A stretch of 48,565 nucleotides of DNA from Aliterella sp. RAGGC_92 (GTDB taxonomy: Bacteria; Cyanobacteriota; Cyanobacteriia; Cyanobacteriales; Chroococcidiopsidaceae), in assembly GCA_030826005.1 (NCBI GenBank), contig JAPJOW010000001.1, positions 1-48,565 of the forward strand, written 5' to 3'. Under the pieces are notes generated by a model that saw only the letters and a list, made by a program, of their open reading frames with translations, did not search any database and was not told the DNA's origin. Shown in pieces: positions 8,901 to 17,853 of this stretch. A program made the position numbers and the translations under genes. Numbering within the stretch: the stretch's first letter is position 1; every line of letters starts with the position of its first letter.

Positions 8901-9992
8901 GTGCCAACATCTGCTAAATATTTACTGATTGGGTCAACAGAGGCTTACAGTGGTAAGTCCGCTACGGTATTAGGTCTATCTCATCAACTCAAAAAAAGAG
9001 GGCTAGATATTGCTTACGGCAAACCTGTAGGTAGTAATTTTAGTGAAGACCAAGGACAAGTAGGGGAAGCAGATGTAGAGTTTATCAACCAAATTCTCGA
9101 ACTAGCACCTCATCGACTGCTACCGACACTGTTAAACCTAAACGCTGCGACGGTCGGAAAACGTTTAAACGGTCAAGATCGAACCAATTACCAACAACAA
9201 GCACGGCAATATCTCCAAAAAACTGGCAGCGATTTAGTCTTGCTAGAGGGCGCTGGTAATTTGGCGGAGGGAATTTTATTCGATCTGAGCTTGCCTCAAG
9301 TAGCGCAAGCTGTTAATGCCTCTGTATTATTAGTCGTGCGCTACAAATCGGTTTTGTCGATGGAATCGTTACTAGCTGCAAAACAAAGTTTGGGAGACTC
9401 TTTAATTGGCGTTTTGCTTAACGATATTCCGGGCGACGAATTAGAATTTGCCAATAGCCAAATGCGCCCGTTTTTAGAACAGCAAAATATCCCCGTACTG
9501 GGAATGCTACCTAAAAACGACTTATTGCGGAGCGTCAGCGTGGCGGAACTTGTCAACCAGTTACAAGCAGAAGTACTGTGTAGGCGCGATCGCACGAATT
9601 TAATGGTAGAAAGCCTCGCTATCGGGGCGATGAATGTTAATTCTGCCCTTAAATACTTCCGCAAGCGGCGCAACATGGCAGTAGTTACGGGAGGCGATCG
9701 CGTAGAAATTCAATTAGCGGCTTTAGAAAGTTCTACTCAATGCCTTATACTCACCGGACAATTGCCACCGCCAGACTTTATTCTTAATAAAGCCGAAGAA
9801 TTAGAAATACCGATTTTATCGGTGGATCTCGATACCCTTTCTACGGTCGAAATTGTCGATCGCGCTTTTGGACAAGTCCGCCTCCACGAACCAGTTAAAG
9901 TAGAGTGTATTCGCCTACTGATGCAGGAACATTTTGATATTGAGCGATTATTGTCTATTTTGGGACTTGATACGGCGGTAGCTTTATCTTGA
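8901..9992 (+). CDS. BioD-like P-loop / DRTGG domain protein (phosphotransacetylase-type)
   Basis: From GTG 8901 the protein has 363 residues. The N-terminus is a dethiobiotin-synthetase-like P-loop domain (LLIGSTEAYSGKSATVLGL at about 7-25, KPVG, and LLEGAGN further on). The C-terminal half is a DRTGG-type domain (about 215-330). This is the arrangement of the N-terminal regulatory half of long phosphate acetyltransferases, but the catalytic Pta domain is absent, so it is probably a nucleotide-binding sensor protein rather than an acetyltransferase. A longer TTG start at 8847 is less likely, because AAGGAG at 8887-8892 lies eight bases before GTG 8901 and homologues begin with the same MPxSAKYLL block. 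Confidence 0.8.
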   Translation: MPTSAKYLLIGSTEAYSGKSATVLGLSHQLKKRGLDIAYGKPVGSNFSEDQGQVGEADVEFINQILELAPHRLLPTLLNLNAATVGKRLNGQDRTNYQQQARQYLQKTGSDLVLLEGAGNLAEGILFDLSLPQVAQAVNASVLLVVRYKSVLSMESLLAAKQSLGDSLIGVLLNDIPGDELEFANSQMRPFLEQQNIPVLGMLPKNDLLRSVSVAELVNQLQAEVLCRRDRTNLMVESLAIGAMNVNSALKYFRKRRNMAVVTGGDRVEIQLAALESSTQCLILTGQLPPPDFILNKAEELEIPILSVDLDTLSTVEIVDRAFGQVRLHEPVKVECIRLLMQEHFDIERLLSILGLDTAVALS

Positions 9993-9997
9993 AATAA

Positions 9998-10483
9998 CTA
10001 AGAAGTTGCTTCTTGTTTAAGTTGCTCCCTTGCTCTTTCTCTTTTCCCAGCTACAGGTATATGCTCTGTTGCAGCAGCTAAACCAAATACAGGCATATTC
10101 ACATAAATAGCTTCGTACTGTTTTGGTTGCACTAAATAAGTTTCGTGCCAAATACCAACGCTACCGTCATTACCAACGGATTTATTAAACTTTTGCCAAG
10201 CTTTTTGATGGATGTCTCCCGGATTTCTGGCAAACTTTTCTAAGTCTTCAAAGGAGCGCCAATACTGAATTAGTGCTGCACCTCGCCAATAAATAAAGTT
10301 TTCGCCGCCCAAAAATCCTTTTTCTGGGTTTTGAATCAAGTTTTGGAGCATTGGCGACATTGCTCTGGCGGTAGGAATCCATTTGGAAAAGGCGAAAACC
10401 TGATTAATTCGCATCCCAATGATAAATACAACAAAAGGTTCATCTATCTGCGCTGTAAACCTTCCTGGAATTACTTTAGCCAT
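9998..10483 (-). CDS. DUF4188 family protein
   Basis: This 161-residue protein resembles the DUF4188 family, sometimes described as monooxygenase-like with a dimeric alpha/beta-barrel (ABM) fold. Conserved stretches include PGRFTAQIDEPFVVFIIGMR, GGENFIYWRGAALIQYWRS and GIWHETYLV. The function is not known. ATG 10483 is chosen because AAGGAG lies eight bases upstream; the GTG three codons earlier would overlap that site. The gene is divergent from a PadR regulator, with an inverted repeat in between, so PadR-controlled induction is likely, as for many PadR/target pairs. Confidence 0.8.
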   Translation of the reverse strand: MAKVIPGRFTAQIDEPFVVFIIGMRINQVFAFSKWIPTARAMSPMLQNLIQNPEKGFLGGENFIYWRGAALIQYWRSFEDLEKFARNPGDIHQKAWQKFNKSVGNDGSVGIWHETYLVQPKQYEAIYVNMPVFGLAAATEHIPVAGKRERAREQLKQEATS

Positions 10484-10538
10484 ACAAGACACTCCTTGAT
10501 TGATGAAGCTAATAACGGCTGGGTTTTAGCCTTAACTG

Positions 10539-10574
10539 ATATGCTATTAGTTGCATATAAATTTAAGTATATGC
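10539..10574. promoter_or_regulatory. Putative PadR operator: ATATGC/GCATAT inverted repeat plus third half-site
   Basis: ATATGC at 10539-10544 and GCATAT at 10553-10558 form a 6-bp inverted repeat with an 8-bp spacer. A further ATATGC half-site follows at 10569-10574, exactly 30 bp (about three helical turns) from the first. The cluster lies between the divergent starts of the DUF4188 gene and the PadR gene, where PadR-family repressors commonly bind. The assignment is by position and symmetry only. Confidence 0.5.
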
Positions 10575-10606
10575 AAAAAGTTTTATATGTCAAGTAAAGG
10601 ATCTTT

Positions 10607-11155
10607 ATGGCATTGGCGCAGGCAATATTAGCTTTGTTGTATAACTGTCCTTGTAGCGGCTACGATTTAGCAAAGCAGTTTGATAGTTCGGTGGGCTTTT
10701 TTTGGAAAGCAAGCCATCAACAAATTTATCGAGAATTATCTAAGATTGAGGCTCAAGGCTGGGTTAGTTACGAAACCATTGCTCAAACGGGAAAACCAGA
10801 CAAAAAGCTGTATCGCGTTACAAAACTGGGAAAACAACAACTATCTGACTGGCTTAACGAACAGTGCGAACCTACGCCGATTAAAGATGAATTGCTAGTA
10901 AAAATTTTTGTTGGTTACTTAGCTGCTCCCCAGCCTCTACAGATAGAGTTGCAGCGACACCGCCAAATTCATCAACAAAAGTTACAAGCTTACCAGCAGT
11001 TAGAGAAACAGTATTTTTCTCATCCTCAAGAACTCTCGTTTGAAGCTAAATTTCGCTACTTGACGCTAAAAAGAGGCATTTACGATGAAACCAGTTGGCT
11101 AACTTGGTGCGATGAAGCAATAGAGTTACTTAAAGTTGGCGATCGCATTCAATAG
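10607..11155 (+). CDS. PadR family transcriptional regulator
   Basis: The 182-residue protein has an N-terminal winged-helix domain typical of PadR: ILALLYNCPCSGYDLAKQFD, FFWKASHQQIYRELSKIEAQGW, and YRVTKLGKQQLSDWL, split here as IYRELSKIEAQGW for the recognition helix. A C-terminal helical region (about 100-175, with QLEKQYFSHPQEL) should form the dimerisation arm. PadR proteins are mostly ligand-responsive repressors. It is divergent from the DUF4188 gene, its likely target, and probably regulates itself. AAGGA precedes the ATG at good spacing. The inducing ligand cannot be predicted. Confidence 0.9.
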   Translation: MALAQAILALLYNCPCSGYDLAKQFDSSVGFFWKASHQQIYRELSKIEAQGWVSYETIAQTGKPDKKLYRVTKLGKQQLSDWLNEQCEPTPIKDELLVKIFVGYLAAPQPLQIELQRHRQIHQQKLQAYQQLEKQYFSHPQELSFEAKFRYLTLKRGIYDETSWLTWCDEAIELLKVGDRIQ

Positions 11156-11209
11156 CGGCGCGGTCTGCTAAAATAACGAGGTTGTTTTGAAAAACGCGAT
11201 CGCGCCAAT

Positions 11210-11713
11210 TTGAGTCAGTCCATAGACCTACCCAAAATCGATACATTAGCGCAAGAACTTGCAACAATCCAGCAAACAGGCTCTAAACGGATTGCTTTAC
11301 TAGGTTCGCGCCATGTTCCCCTTACTCATCAACACTTAATTGAAATGATGAGTTATGCCTTAGTTTTATCAGGAAATCGGTTGCTAACTTCTGGTGCAAC
11401 GGGTACTAATTCGGCGGCAATTCGCGGCGCAATGCGTGCCGATCCTAACTTACTTACGGTCATTTTACCGCAAAGTTTGGAGCGTCAACCCCAAGAATCT
11501 CGCCAGCAACTAGAGCAAGTCATGCACTTAGTCGAAAATCCTGGAAACGATCGCCTATCTCTAGCTGAAGCAAGTTCCCTATGCAATCAAGAAATTGTTT
11601 CCCGTTGTCAGCAATTAATCTGTTTTGCTTTTCACGACAGCCGCACTTTGTTACAAACTTGCCAAGAGGCAGAAGATCAAAGAAAAGTTGTCACTTTATT
11701 TTACTTTGATTAA
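11210..11713 (+). CDS. DprA-like Rossmann-fold protein (DNA recombination-mediator-like)
   Basis: The 167-residue protein has the core seen in DprA/LOG-type Rossmann proteins: RIALLGSRH, LVLSGNRLLTSGATGTNSAAIRGAM with a nucleotide-binding glycine-rich loop, and VILPQSLERQP. Cyanobacterial homologues are often labelled DNA recombination-mediator protein A, but it is only about half the length of DprA and lacks the flanking domains, so a role in recombination or transformation is uncertain. The start is TTG 11210 without a clear Shine-Dalgarno; no ATG fits the N-terminus. The MAPEG gene follows after 3 bp, so the two are probably co-transcribed. Confidence 0.7.
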   Translation: MSQSIDLPKIDTLAQELATIQQTGSKRIALLGSRHVPLTHQHLIEMMSYALVLSGNRLLTSGATGTNSAAIRGAMRADPNLLTVILPQSLERQPQESRQQLEQVMHLVENPGNDRLSLAEASSLCNQEIVSRCQQLICFAFHDSRTLLQTCQEAEDQRKVVTLFYFD

Positions 11714-11716
11714 AAA

Positions 11717-12127
11717 ATGATATCGCTATTCACCGCGCCGACAGTTTTTTTAGCTAGTATTGTGGCGGCGGCAGTACTAATTTATATTCCCTATTTAGCG
11801 GTCGCTTACGGGCGATTCCAGGTAGGTTACGATATGGCTGCCCCTCGCGCTATGTTTGACAAGTTACCGCCCTACGCACAACGGGCTAATTGGGCGCACC
11901 AAAACACTTTAGAAGCCTTCCCAATTTTTGCCGCCGCCGCTTTGATGGCTTACGTTACCGGGCAAAACTCCCAATTAGCTGTTACTGCGGCAATTACTTT
12001 TGTAGTGGCACGGTTGCTATATTCGGGGTTTTATATTGCTAACATACCTCTAGGACGGAGTTTGATGTTTGGTGTTGGTGGTCTTTGTTCGGGGACGCTG
12101 TTTGTTTTGAGCGTATTGCATGGCTAA
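11717..12127 (+). CDS. MAPEG family membrane protein
   Basis: The 136-residue protein has four likely membrane spans and the MAPEG-family segment PYAQRANWAHQNTLEAFPIFAAAAL (quoted in part: RANWAHQNTLEAFPIF), where bacterial members carry a conserved Arg-Ala-x-x-Ala-x-x-N-x-x-E pattern. MAPEG proteins include glutathione transferases and eicosanoid enzymes in eukaryotes; the activity of bacterial members of this subgroup is mostly unknown. It follows the DprA-like gene by 3 bp. Confidence 0.85.
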   Translation: MISLFTAPTVFLASIVAAAVLIYIPYLAVAYGRFQVGYDMAAPRAMFDKLPPYAQRANWAHQNTLEAFPIFAAAALMAYVTGQNSQLAVTAAITFVVARLLYSGFYIANIPLGRSLMFGVGGLCSGTLFVLSVLHG

Positions 12128-12173
12128 TAGCAATTAATCTGAGATTTTCACTAATTACTTAACATTGAGTTTT

Positions 12174-12665
12174 ATGGCTTCTACTTATTCATTTGATATT
12201 GTGAGCGACTTTGACCAACAAGAATTGGTAAATGCGTTAGATCAAACTGTTCGAGAAATCAAAAGCCGCTACGACCTCAAAGACACGCAAACAACGGTAG
12301 AATTGAGCGGTGAAGTAATTAATATTAGTACAGATAGCGAATTTACTTTAGATGCCGTCCACTCTATCCTTCAGCAAAAAGCTGCTAAACGTAATCTTTC
12401 GCTCAAAATCTTCGATTACGGCAAAATAGAATCTGCAAGCGGCAATCGCATCCGCCAAGAAGTTAAGCTCAAAAAAGGTATCAGTCAAGAAATAGCTAAA
12501 CAAATTAGCAAGCTAATTCGCGATGAGTTTAAGAAAGTACAGCCTTCCATTCAAGGGGACACAGTACGAGTTTCTAGCAAAGATAAAGACGATTTACAAG
12601 TAGTAATTCAACGCTTGAAGCAAGAAGAATTACCTGTAGCATTACAGTTTACTAACTATCGCTAG
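12174..12665 (+). CDS. YajQ family nucleotide/cyclic-di-GMP-binding protein
   Basis: The 163-residue protein begins MASTYSFDIVSDFDQQELVNAL and includes IKSRYDLKDTQTTVEL and IRDEFKKVQPSIQGDTVRVSSKDKDDLQ (quoted in part: RVSSKDKDDLQ), which define the YajQ family with two ferredoxin-like domains. Family members bind nucleotides, and the Xanthomonas member binds cyclic di-GMP and acts with a transcription factor; the cyanobacterial role is unknown. ATG 12174 gives the usual family N-terminus, whereas the upstream TTG 12165 does not. Confidence 0.92.
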   Translation: MASTYSFDIVSDFDQQELVNALDQTVREIKSRYDLKDTQTTVELSGEVINISTDSEFTLDAVHSILQQKAAKRNLSLKIFDYGKIESASGNRIRQEVKLKKGISQEIAKQISKLIRDEFKKVQPSIQGDTVRVSSKDKDDLQVVIQRLKQEELPVALQFTNYR

Positions 12666-12686
12666 TAAACTGCAAAAATTGTTAAA

Positions 12687-14426
12687 TTAATATCCTACTG
12701 CCGCCCCGTCTCCGCGCGGATCTGCGCCGCCGGATTTAACATTGGTTTTAGGATCGATTAATATTGCCCCAGCGTGTCCCATTGTATCGGTATAATCGTC
12801 AACCATTTTGACGGGATGACCTCTTTTAACTAATTCTGCACTTACTGCTTTGCTGACTCGTCCTTCAATTTTTAAGTCGTTAGAAGCTGCGCCCCAAGTC
12901 CTTCCTTGCAACCATCTGGGCGCTTCAATTGCTTCTTGGACGCTAAAACCAAAGTCAACAATACGAGTTACAAGCGCGGCTTGAGTTTGTGGTTGTCCTT
13001 CTCCTCCCATTGTGCCGTAAATAAGATAAGGTTTTCCTGTCTTAAATAACATGGCTGGGTTTAGGGTATGAAAAGTCCGCTTGCGCGGTTCTAAATGATT
13101 TACGTGGGTTGGATCTAAAGAGAAGAAACTACCCCGATTTTGCAATAAAACTCCGGTATTTTTAGCAACAATTCCCGAACCAAAATCATGATAGATACTT
13201 TGAATTAAAGATACTGAATTACCGTCTTTATCTACTACACCCAGCCATACAGTATCGCCTTTAGGATCGAGAAGTTTTGCTTCTTTAACTGTTTTGGTTA
13301 AGTTAATGCGGCTGGCTAATTCTGTACCGTATTTTTTTGATAACAGAGAATCGAGAGGGATTTTTACAAACTCAGGATCGCTGAGATATTTATCGCGATC
13401 GCTAAAAGCTAGTTTAGTTGCTTCTACAATTACATGGTAGTAATCTGCTGTCCCTTCTCCAATTTTTTTCATGTCGAAGTTATTTAGGATGTTCAAAATT
13501 GATAAAGAAGCCATCCCTTGAGTATTGGGAGGAAAATTATAAGCCTGATATTCGCGGTAGTTAACAGAAATTGGATCTACCCAATTAGCCCGATGTTGGG
13601 CAAAATCGTTAACTGTTAAAATTCCTTTATTAGCTTGGACATCGGCAACTATATTTTTAGCAATTTCTCCTTGATAAAATTCTTTTGCGCCTTTAGTTGC
13701 AATTAATTTTAAGGTTTTTGTAAGTTCGGGCTGCTTAAAAACTTCTCCAGCTTTATAGGGTTGATTATTGGCATTAAGGTAGGTTTTACGGAAGCTTTCA
13801 AAACGCTGTAAATCGCGCAATTCTTTATTATCTTGCCCAATATTAGTTGTTGTCCAAATCTCTTGACTTGGTGTTACCGGGAAACCTTTTTCCGCGTAAG
13901 AAATAGCCGAAGTCATTACTTGCGCCCAAGGAAGACTATTTCCCATAGATTTTTGAGCGTATTTATAAGCTTCATCCCAGCCGGAAATCGTTCCAGGTAC
14001 GGAATTTGCCGAGAGATAGCCTCTAGCAGGAATTTTTTTATATCCCAAATCTTGGTAGAATTTAATTGTTGCTTTTTCACTAGAGCGACCACTAGCATTT
14101 AAAGCTTTGAGTTCTTTAGTTTTTGCATTGTAAATTAACCAAAAACTATCTCCGCCAATACTATTCATGTGAGGATAAACGACAGCTAAAGTAGAAGCAG
14201 CACCAATGGCTGCATCAACTGCATTTCCGCCGTCTTTAAGAATATCAATTGCCGCTTGAGAAGCTAGATAATGAGGAGTTGTTACCATGCCATTAGTTGA
14301 CATGGTGGTTGGTCGATTAGCTGCTTTTCCTACAGAAACATTAGAGATTGATACTCCGGTCAAAATTGTACAAAAACTAAATGTCCCTATTAACGCAACT
14401 GTTACTTTTTTGCTTAATAAATGCAC
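12687..14426 (-). CDS. gamma-glutamyltransferase family protein (secreted)
   Basis: This 579-residue Ntn-hydrolase precursor should self-cleave before the nucleophilic threonine, Thr392 in the DTVWLGVVDKDGNSVS segment. Further family motifs are GGNAVDAAIGAA, SIGGDSFWLIY, SVPGTISGWD and, near the C-terminus, GTMGGEGQPQTQ. It belongs to the subgroup with a variant cleavage site rather than classic TTH(F/L). Such enzymes hydrolyse or transfer gamma-glutamyl groups from glutathione and related peptides outside the cytoplasm. The start is GTG 14426: GGAG lies eight bases upstream and the product then begins with a signal peptide (KK then a hydrophobic run to about residue 33). A TTG at 14456 would bury that signal behind ten residues. 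Confidence 0.85.
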   Translation of the reverse strand: MHLLSKKVTVALIGTFSFCTILTGVSISNVSVGKAANRPTTMSTNGMVTTPHYLASQAAIDILKDGGNAVDAAIGAASTLAVVYPHMNSIGGDSFWLIYNAKTKELKALNASGRSSEKATIKFYQDLGYKKIPARGYLSANSVPGTISGWDEAYKYAQKSMGNSLPWAQVMTSAISYAEKGFPVTPSQEIWTTTNIGQDNKELRDLQRFESFRKTYLNANNQPYKAGEVFKQPELTKTLKLIATKGAKEFYQGEIAKNIVADVQANKGILTVNDFAQHRANWVDPISVNYREYQAYNFPPNTQGMASLSILNILNNFDMKKIGEGTADYYHVIVEATKLAFSDRDKYLSDPEFVKIPLDSLLSKKYGTELASRINLTKTVKEAKLLDPKGDTVWLGVVDKDGNSVSLIQSIYHDFGSGIVAKNTGVLLQNRGSFFSLDPTHVNHLEPRKRTFHTLNPAMLFKTGKPYLIYGTMGGEGQPQTQAALVTRIVDFGFSVQEAIEAPRWLQGRTWGAASNDLKIEGRVSKAVSAELVKRGHPVKMVDDYTDTMGHAGAILIDPKTNVKSGGADPRGDGAAVGY

Positions 14427-14760
14427 CCTAAAGTCTCCACTATCATTACTTAACAAGTCGTGTGCAAATCAATATACTCTTATTAAAAGATACAAAATAG
14501 TAACAAGCTTTACAGTTTTTAGTTTAATAAATTATGGGTTAGTTGAAATTTTATTTTTGCTATAGATTGACAAAATTGCTAAAGTTATAACAATAGATAT
14601 CTTGCAAAAGCCCCTTAGCCCGCCTAGGGTTGAAACCCCAGGCTGATAGCTAAAGTCGGCTCAAGCCGACTAAAGAAAAAACTTTTTAGCCTTTTACAAG
14701 AAGTCAAATGATTGGATGTTTAGAGTAATGAAGTTTATGACTTAATTTGTACTTAAAGCT
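14427..14760. other. Gene-free spacer between ggt and xth
   Basis: This 334-bp spacer lies between two genes on the minus strand. It holds the ggt 5' region, the two-hairpin dispersed repeat at 14623-14671 and AT-rich DNA. I see no additional gene. Confidence 0.6.
14623..14671 (+). repeat. Two-hairpin dispersed repeat, copy 1
   Basis: Hairpin A, CCTAGGGTTGAAACCCCAGG at 14623-14642, is followed at a fixed 31-bp offset by hairpin B, AGTCGGCTCAAGCCGACT at 14654-14671, then TAAAGAAAAAA. The same pair, with the same offset, occurs at 35598-35646. The element resembles small REP/MITE-like repeats common in cyanobacterial spacers; it could also fold as a terminator after xth on the minus strand. 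Confidence 0.8.
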
Positions 14761-15537
14761 TCAAAACTCGACAATTACGGGTGCGTGGTCGCTAGGTTGG
14801 GTGAGTTTTCTAGGATTTGTATCAATAACGCAGCTAGTGGCTTGTTTGTAAAGGTCAGAAGTAAGATAATGATGGTCTATACGCCACCCCAAATTGCGCC
14901 GAAAAGCCGCAGCGCGATAGTCCCACCAGCTAAAATGTCCGCCTTCGGTAGTAAACTTGCGAAAAGCATCAGCAAAACCTAACTCAATAATTTCTTGCAA
15001 AGCTTGACGTTCCAATTCTGTTGCCATAGTTTGACCAGTTAGTAAAGCGGGGGAGTGAATGTCTTTGTCTTCTAAGGCAATATTAAAGTCACCGCAAAGA
15101 GAAATATTAGATATTTCATACAACCCAAAGCGCAAGTATTCTCGTAATGCTTTTAGCCATTGCAGTTTGTATAAATATTTTTCGCTACCTATAGCGCCGC
15201 CATTAGGAACGTACACGCAGATAACCTTAACGTCGTCTATAGTCCCGGTAATTAACCGCTTTTGAATATCTAAATCATTTACTCCAATTAAAGGCGCAAA
15301 ACCCGTACTAACATCTTCTAAAGGCTGGTTGCTAATAATTGCTACGCCATTGTAAGATTTTTGTCCTGAAGCATAGACGTGATAACCTAGCTCTAGGAAA
15401 AGCGATCGCGGAAAATTATCATCTACAACCTTAGTTTCTTGCAAGCACAGTACATCTACCGGATTTTCTTTTAGCCAATTTACCACCGCATCTTCGCGAA
15501 TCCGTATTGAATTTACATTCCAAGTAGCAATTTTCAT
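14761..15537 (-). CDS. xth: exodeoxyribonuclease III
   Basis: The enzyme is a Mg-dependent AP endonuclease and 3'-5' exonuclease of base-excision repair. The 258-residue protein shows the exonuclease-endonuclease-phosphatase motifs in order: WNVNSIR, LQETK with the metal-binding Glu, YNGVAI, GDFNIA, and the C-terminal SDHAPV with catalytic Asp-His; GWRIDHHYLT supplies the other conserved Asp. The length matches the family. It appears to be a single-gene transcript, with 223 bp upstream before the divergent DUF1816 gene's region. Confidence 0.93.
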   Translation of the reverse strand: MKIATWNVNSIRIREDAVVNWLKENPVDVLCLQETKVVDDNFPRSLFLELGYHVYASGQKSYNGVAIISNQPLEDVSTGFAPLIGVNDLDIQKRLITGTIDDVKVICVYVPNGGAIGSEKYLYKLQWLKALREYLRFGLYEISNISLCGDFNIALEDKDIHSPALLTGQTMATELERQALQEIIELGFADAFRKFTTEGGHFSWWDYRAAAFRRNLGWRIDHHYLTSDLYKQATSCVIDTNPRKLTQPSDHAPVIVEF

Positions 15538-15782
15538 TGACTATAAGTGATTAATTTGTTAAAACTAGCGGTAGCAAAAAATATTGGCTAACTTTTGATA
15601 ATAGTAATTATTTAATTATCTATAGAAAACTCATTAACAAAATTCTTAGAGTTTTCGAGCGTAAGTTACTAAATTATTTTTCCCCAAATAGCAGATATTT
15701 AGAAAGTAATAGTTATTGTGTTTAAATAACTACTCTGGTAATATAAGCTTTTTGCCGCTACTCTTTATGCAATGCTACATAC

Positions 15783-16016
15783 ATGATTAAACAGTTAATT
15801 ATAGGCTTCATGCAAGGCTTGAATACACCTTGGTGGGCAGAAATTACAACTGTTAAGCCCCGTTGCGTGTACTACTTTGGGCCTTTCAAAACCTCTGCGG
15901 AAGCCAAAGCTGCCTATCCAGGCTATGTTGAAGACTTGAATGATGAAGGAGCGGAAGGAATTGTAGTAGTTCTTAAGCGCTGCAATCCCAAAGAATTAAC
16001 TATCTATAATGAGTAA
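15783..16016 (+). CDS. DUF1816 domain protein
   Basis: This 77-residue protein carries the DUF1816 pattern found in cyanobacteria: PWWAEITT, CVYYFGPF, AAYPGYVEDLNDEGAEGI. Related sequences occur as small proteins that resemble CpcD-type linker capping domains, but no function is proved for this group. It is monocistronic, ending before a strong hairpin at 16060-16107. Confidence 0.85.
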   Translation: MIKQLIIGFMQGLNTPWWAEITTVKPRCVYYFGPFKTSAEAKAAYPGYVEDLNDEGAEGIVVVLKRCNPKELTIYNE

Positions 16017-16059
16017 CTGAAGTTGAGTAAATTTTAAAGCTACAGCAAATAGATAATAA

Positions 16060-16107
16060 ACCGAGTAAGAAGTAACAAACTTTAGGTAAATTACCTTCTT
16101 ATTCGGT
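16060..16107. terminator. Long hairpin between convergent DUF1816 and 2-OGDC genes
   Basis: ACCGAGTAAGAAGTAA at 16060-16075 pairs with TTACCTTCTTATTCGGT at 16091-16107, giving about 16 pairs with one wobble and one bulged base. It sits between two convergent stop codons, so a bidirectional transcription end is likely. There is no long T-run on either side, which lowers confidence in intrinsic termination. Confidence 0.55.
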
Positions 16108-16144
16108 CAAATAAATTGATAACTTCAGGTTTTTGGACTTAATG

Positions 16145-17782
16145 TTACAACTTACAATTTAAGTCACCAGATTTTTGCGTAAACCGAGAGTTTTCGCGGT
16201 AATCTACCGGACAATCGATAACGGCTGGAACATCTTGGGCTAGAGCGGTTTTGAGGATGGGAATAAAATCTGTTGCTGATTCTACCCGGTAGCCTTTCAA
16301 ACCCATGCTTTCGGCTAGTTTAACAAAATCTGGGTTGCCAAAATGGACGTAAGAGGAGCTACCAAATTGATTTTGCTGCTTCCACTCAATTAAGCCGTAA
16401 CCGCCATCGTTGAAAATTAAAGTTACAAACGGCGTACCTACTCGCAAAGCTGTTTCCAATTCTTGGCAATTCATCATAAAACCACCATCCCCCGTCGCTG
16501 CAACAACTTTACGGTTGGGGTGAACCAGTTTCGCCGCCACTGCACCGGGAATAGCTATGCCCATCGCCGCAAAGCCATTAGAAATTAAACAAGTATTTGG
16601 GCGATCGCAATGATAATGACGAGCAAGCCACATTTTATGAGCGCCCACATCAGAAATTACAATATCTTCAGGCCCCATTACCTGACGCAGATCGTAAATT
16701 AGTTTTTGGGGCTTAATGGGAAACTCGCTATCGTTTGCATACTCCTCGTAATCTGCGCGAATAGCAGCACGTAATTGCAGCGCGTAAGGTTCGGGTTTTC
16801 CTTCTCGGCTAACGCGCTGCAAAATTTCCTCCAGCGCGTCAGAAATATCGCCGACAACTTCAACTATTGGCACGTAGCTACTATCAATCTCCGCAGACAT
16901 GGCGCTGACATGAATAATTGGAATCTTTGCTTGCGGATTCCATTTTTTGGGCGAATATTCGATCAAGTCGTAACCGATCGCAATTACCAAGTCCGTATTG
17001 TCAAACCCGCAATTGATATAGTCTCGCTGCTGCAATCCCATTGTCCACAATGCCAAGGGATGAGTATAAGGAATTACGCCTTTACCCATAAATGTATTAA
17101 CGACAGGAATATTCAACTCGGTAGCAAACTTGGTTAAAACTTCGCTGGCGTTAGCTCTAATTGCTCCATTCCCTACTAATATCAACGGATTTTTGGCTTC
17201 CGAAATCGCGGCGGCGGCGGCGGTAATACTTTGAAAAGCTGCGTAAGTTTTTTGCAGAGCGCTATTATTTAAAGGCGTACCCACCGCAGGCATGGCGGCA
17301 ATATTTTCGGGTAAATCGATATGCACCGCCCCAGGTTTTTCGCTTTGGGAAGTTTTAAAAGCCCGCCGGACAATTTCGGGAGTATTGCTAGGACGCACAA
17401 TTTGGCTATTCCACTTCGTTACAGGTGCAAACATTGCAACTAAATCGAGATACTGGTGCGCCTCTATGTGCATCCGATCTGTTCCCACTTGTCCGGTAAT
17501 GGCAACTAAAGGAGCGCCGTCTAAATTCGCGTCTGCCACTCCCGTCATTAAGTTAGTTGCCCCAGGTCCTAAAGTAGAAAGACATACCCCAGACGAACCC
17601 GTTAAGCGCCCGTACACATCTGCCATGAACGCCGCGCCTTGCTCGTGACGGGTAGTGATAAATTGGATGGAAGACTTTTTGATTGCCTCTAATACGTGCA
17701 GGTTTTCTTCTCCAGGCAAACCAAAAATGTAACGCACGCCTTCATTTTCTAAACACTGGACTAATAATTCTGCTGTATTCAT
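16145..17782 (-). CDS. 2-oxoglutarate decarboxylase (acetolactate-synthase-like ThDP enzyme)
   Basis: The 545-residue protein has the full thiamin-diphosphate enzyme layout: catalytic Glu47 in RHEQGA, a central domain with VVGDISDAL, and the GDG...NDG cofactor motif (GDGGFMMN at 431-438, NDG at 458-460). By homology it would be called acetolactate synthase large subunit. However, it lies 71 bp downstream of a succinic semialdehyde dehydrogenase gene on the same strand, exactly the context of SynPCC7002_A2770/A2771, which were shown to convert 2-oxoglutarate to succinate and so close the cyanobacterial TCA cycle. No ilvN small subunit adjoins it. I therefore prefer 2-oxoglutarate decarboxylase; this is inferred from context, since substrate-pocket residues were not compared. 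Confidence 0.8.
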   Translation of the reverse strand: MNTAELLVQCLENEGVRYIFGLPGEENLHVLEAIKKSSIQFITTRHEQGAAFMADVYGRLTGSSGVCLSTLGPGATNLMTGVADANLDGAPLVAITGQVGTDRMHIEAHQYLDLVAMFAPVTKWNSQIVRPSNTPEIVRRAFKTSQSEKPGAVHIDLPENIAAMPAVGTPLNNSALQKTYAAFQSITAAAAAISEAKNPLILVGNGAIRANASEVLTKFATELNIPVVNTFMGKGVIPYTHPLALWTMGLQQRDYINCGFDNTDLVIAIGYDLIEYSPKKWNPQAKIPIIHVSAMSAEIDSSYVPIVEVVGDISDALEEILQRVSREGKPEPYALQLRAAIRADYEEYANDSEFPIKPQKLIYDLRQVMGPEDIVISDVGAHKMWLARHYHCDRPNTCLISNGFAAMGIAIPGAVAAKLVHPNRKVVAATGDGGFMMNCQELETALRVGTPFVTLIFNDGGYGLIEWKQQNQFGSSSYVHFGNPDFVKLAESMGLKGYRVESATDFIPILKTALAQDVPAVIDCPVDYRENSRFTQKSGDLNCKL

Positions 17783-17853
17783 TGACTTGCTTCCTCCACA
17801 CTCTATATAAAAGAAATTAGCTGATACTTAATACTTCCCAATTAACTGTGACT

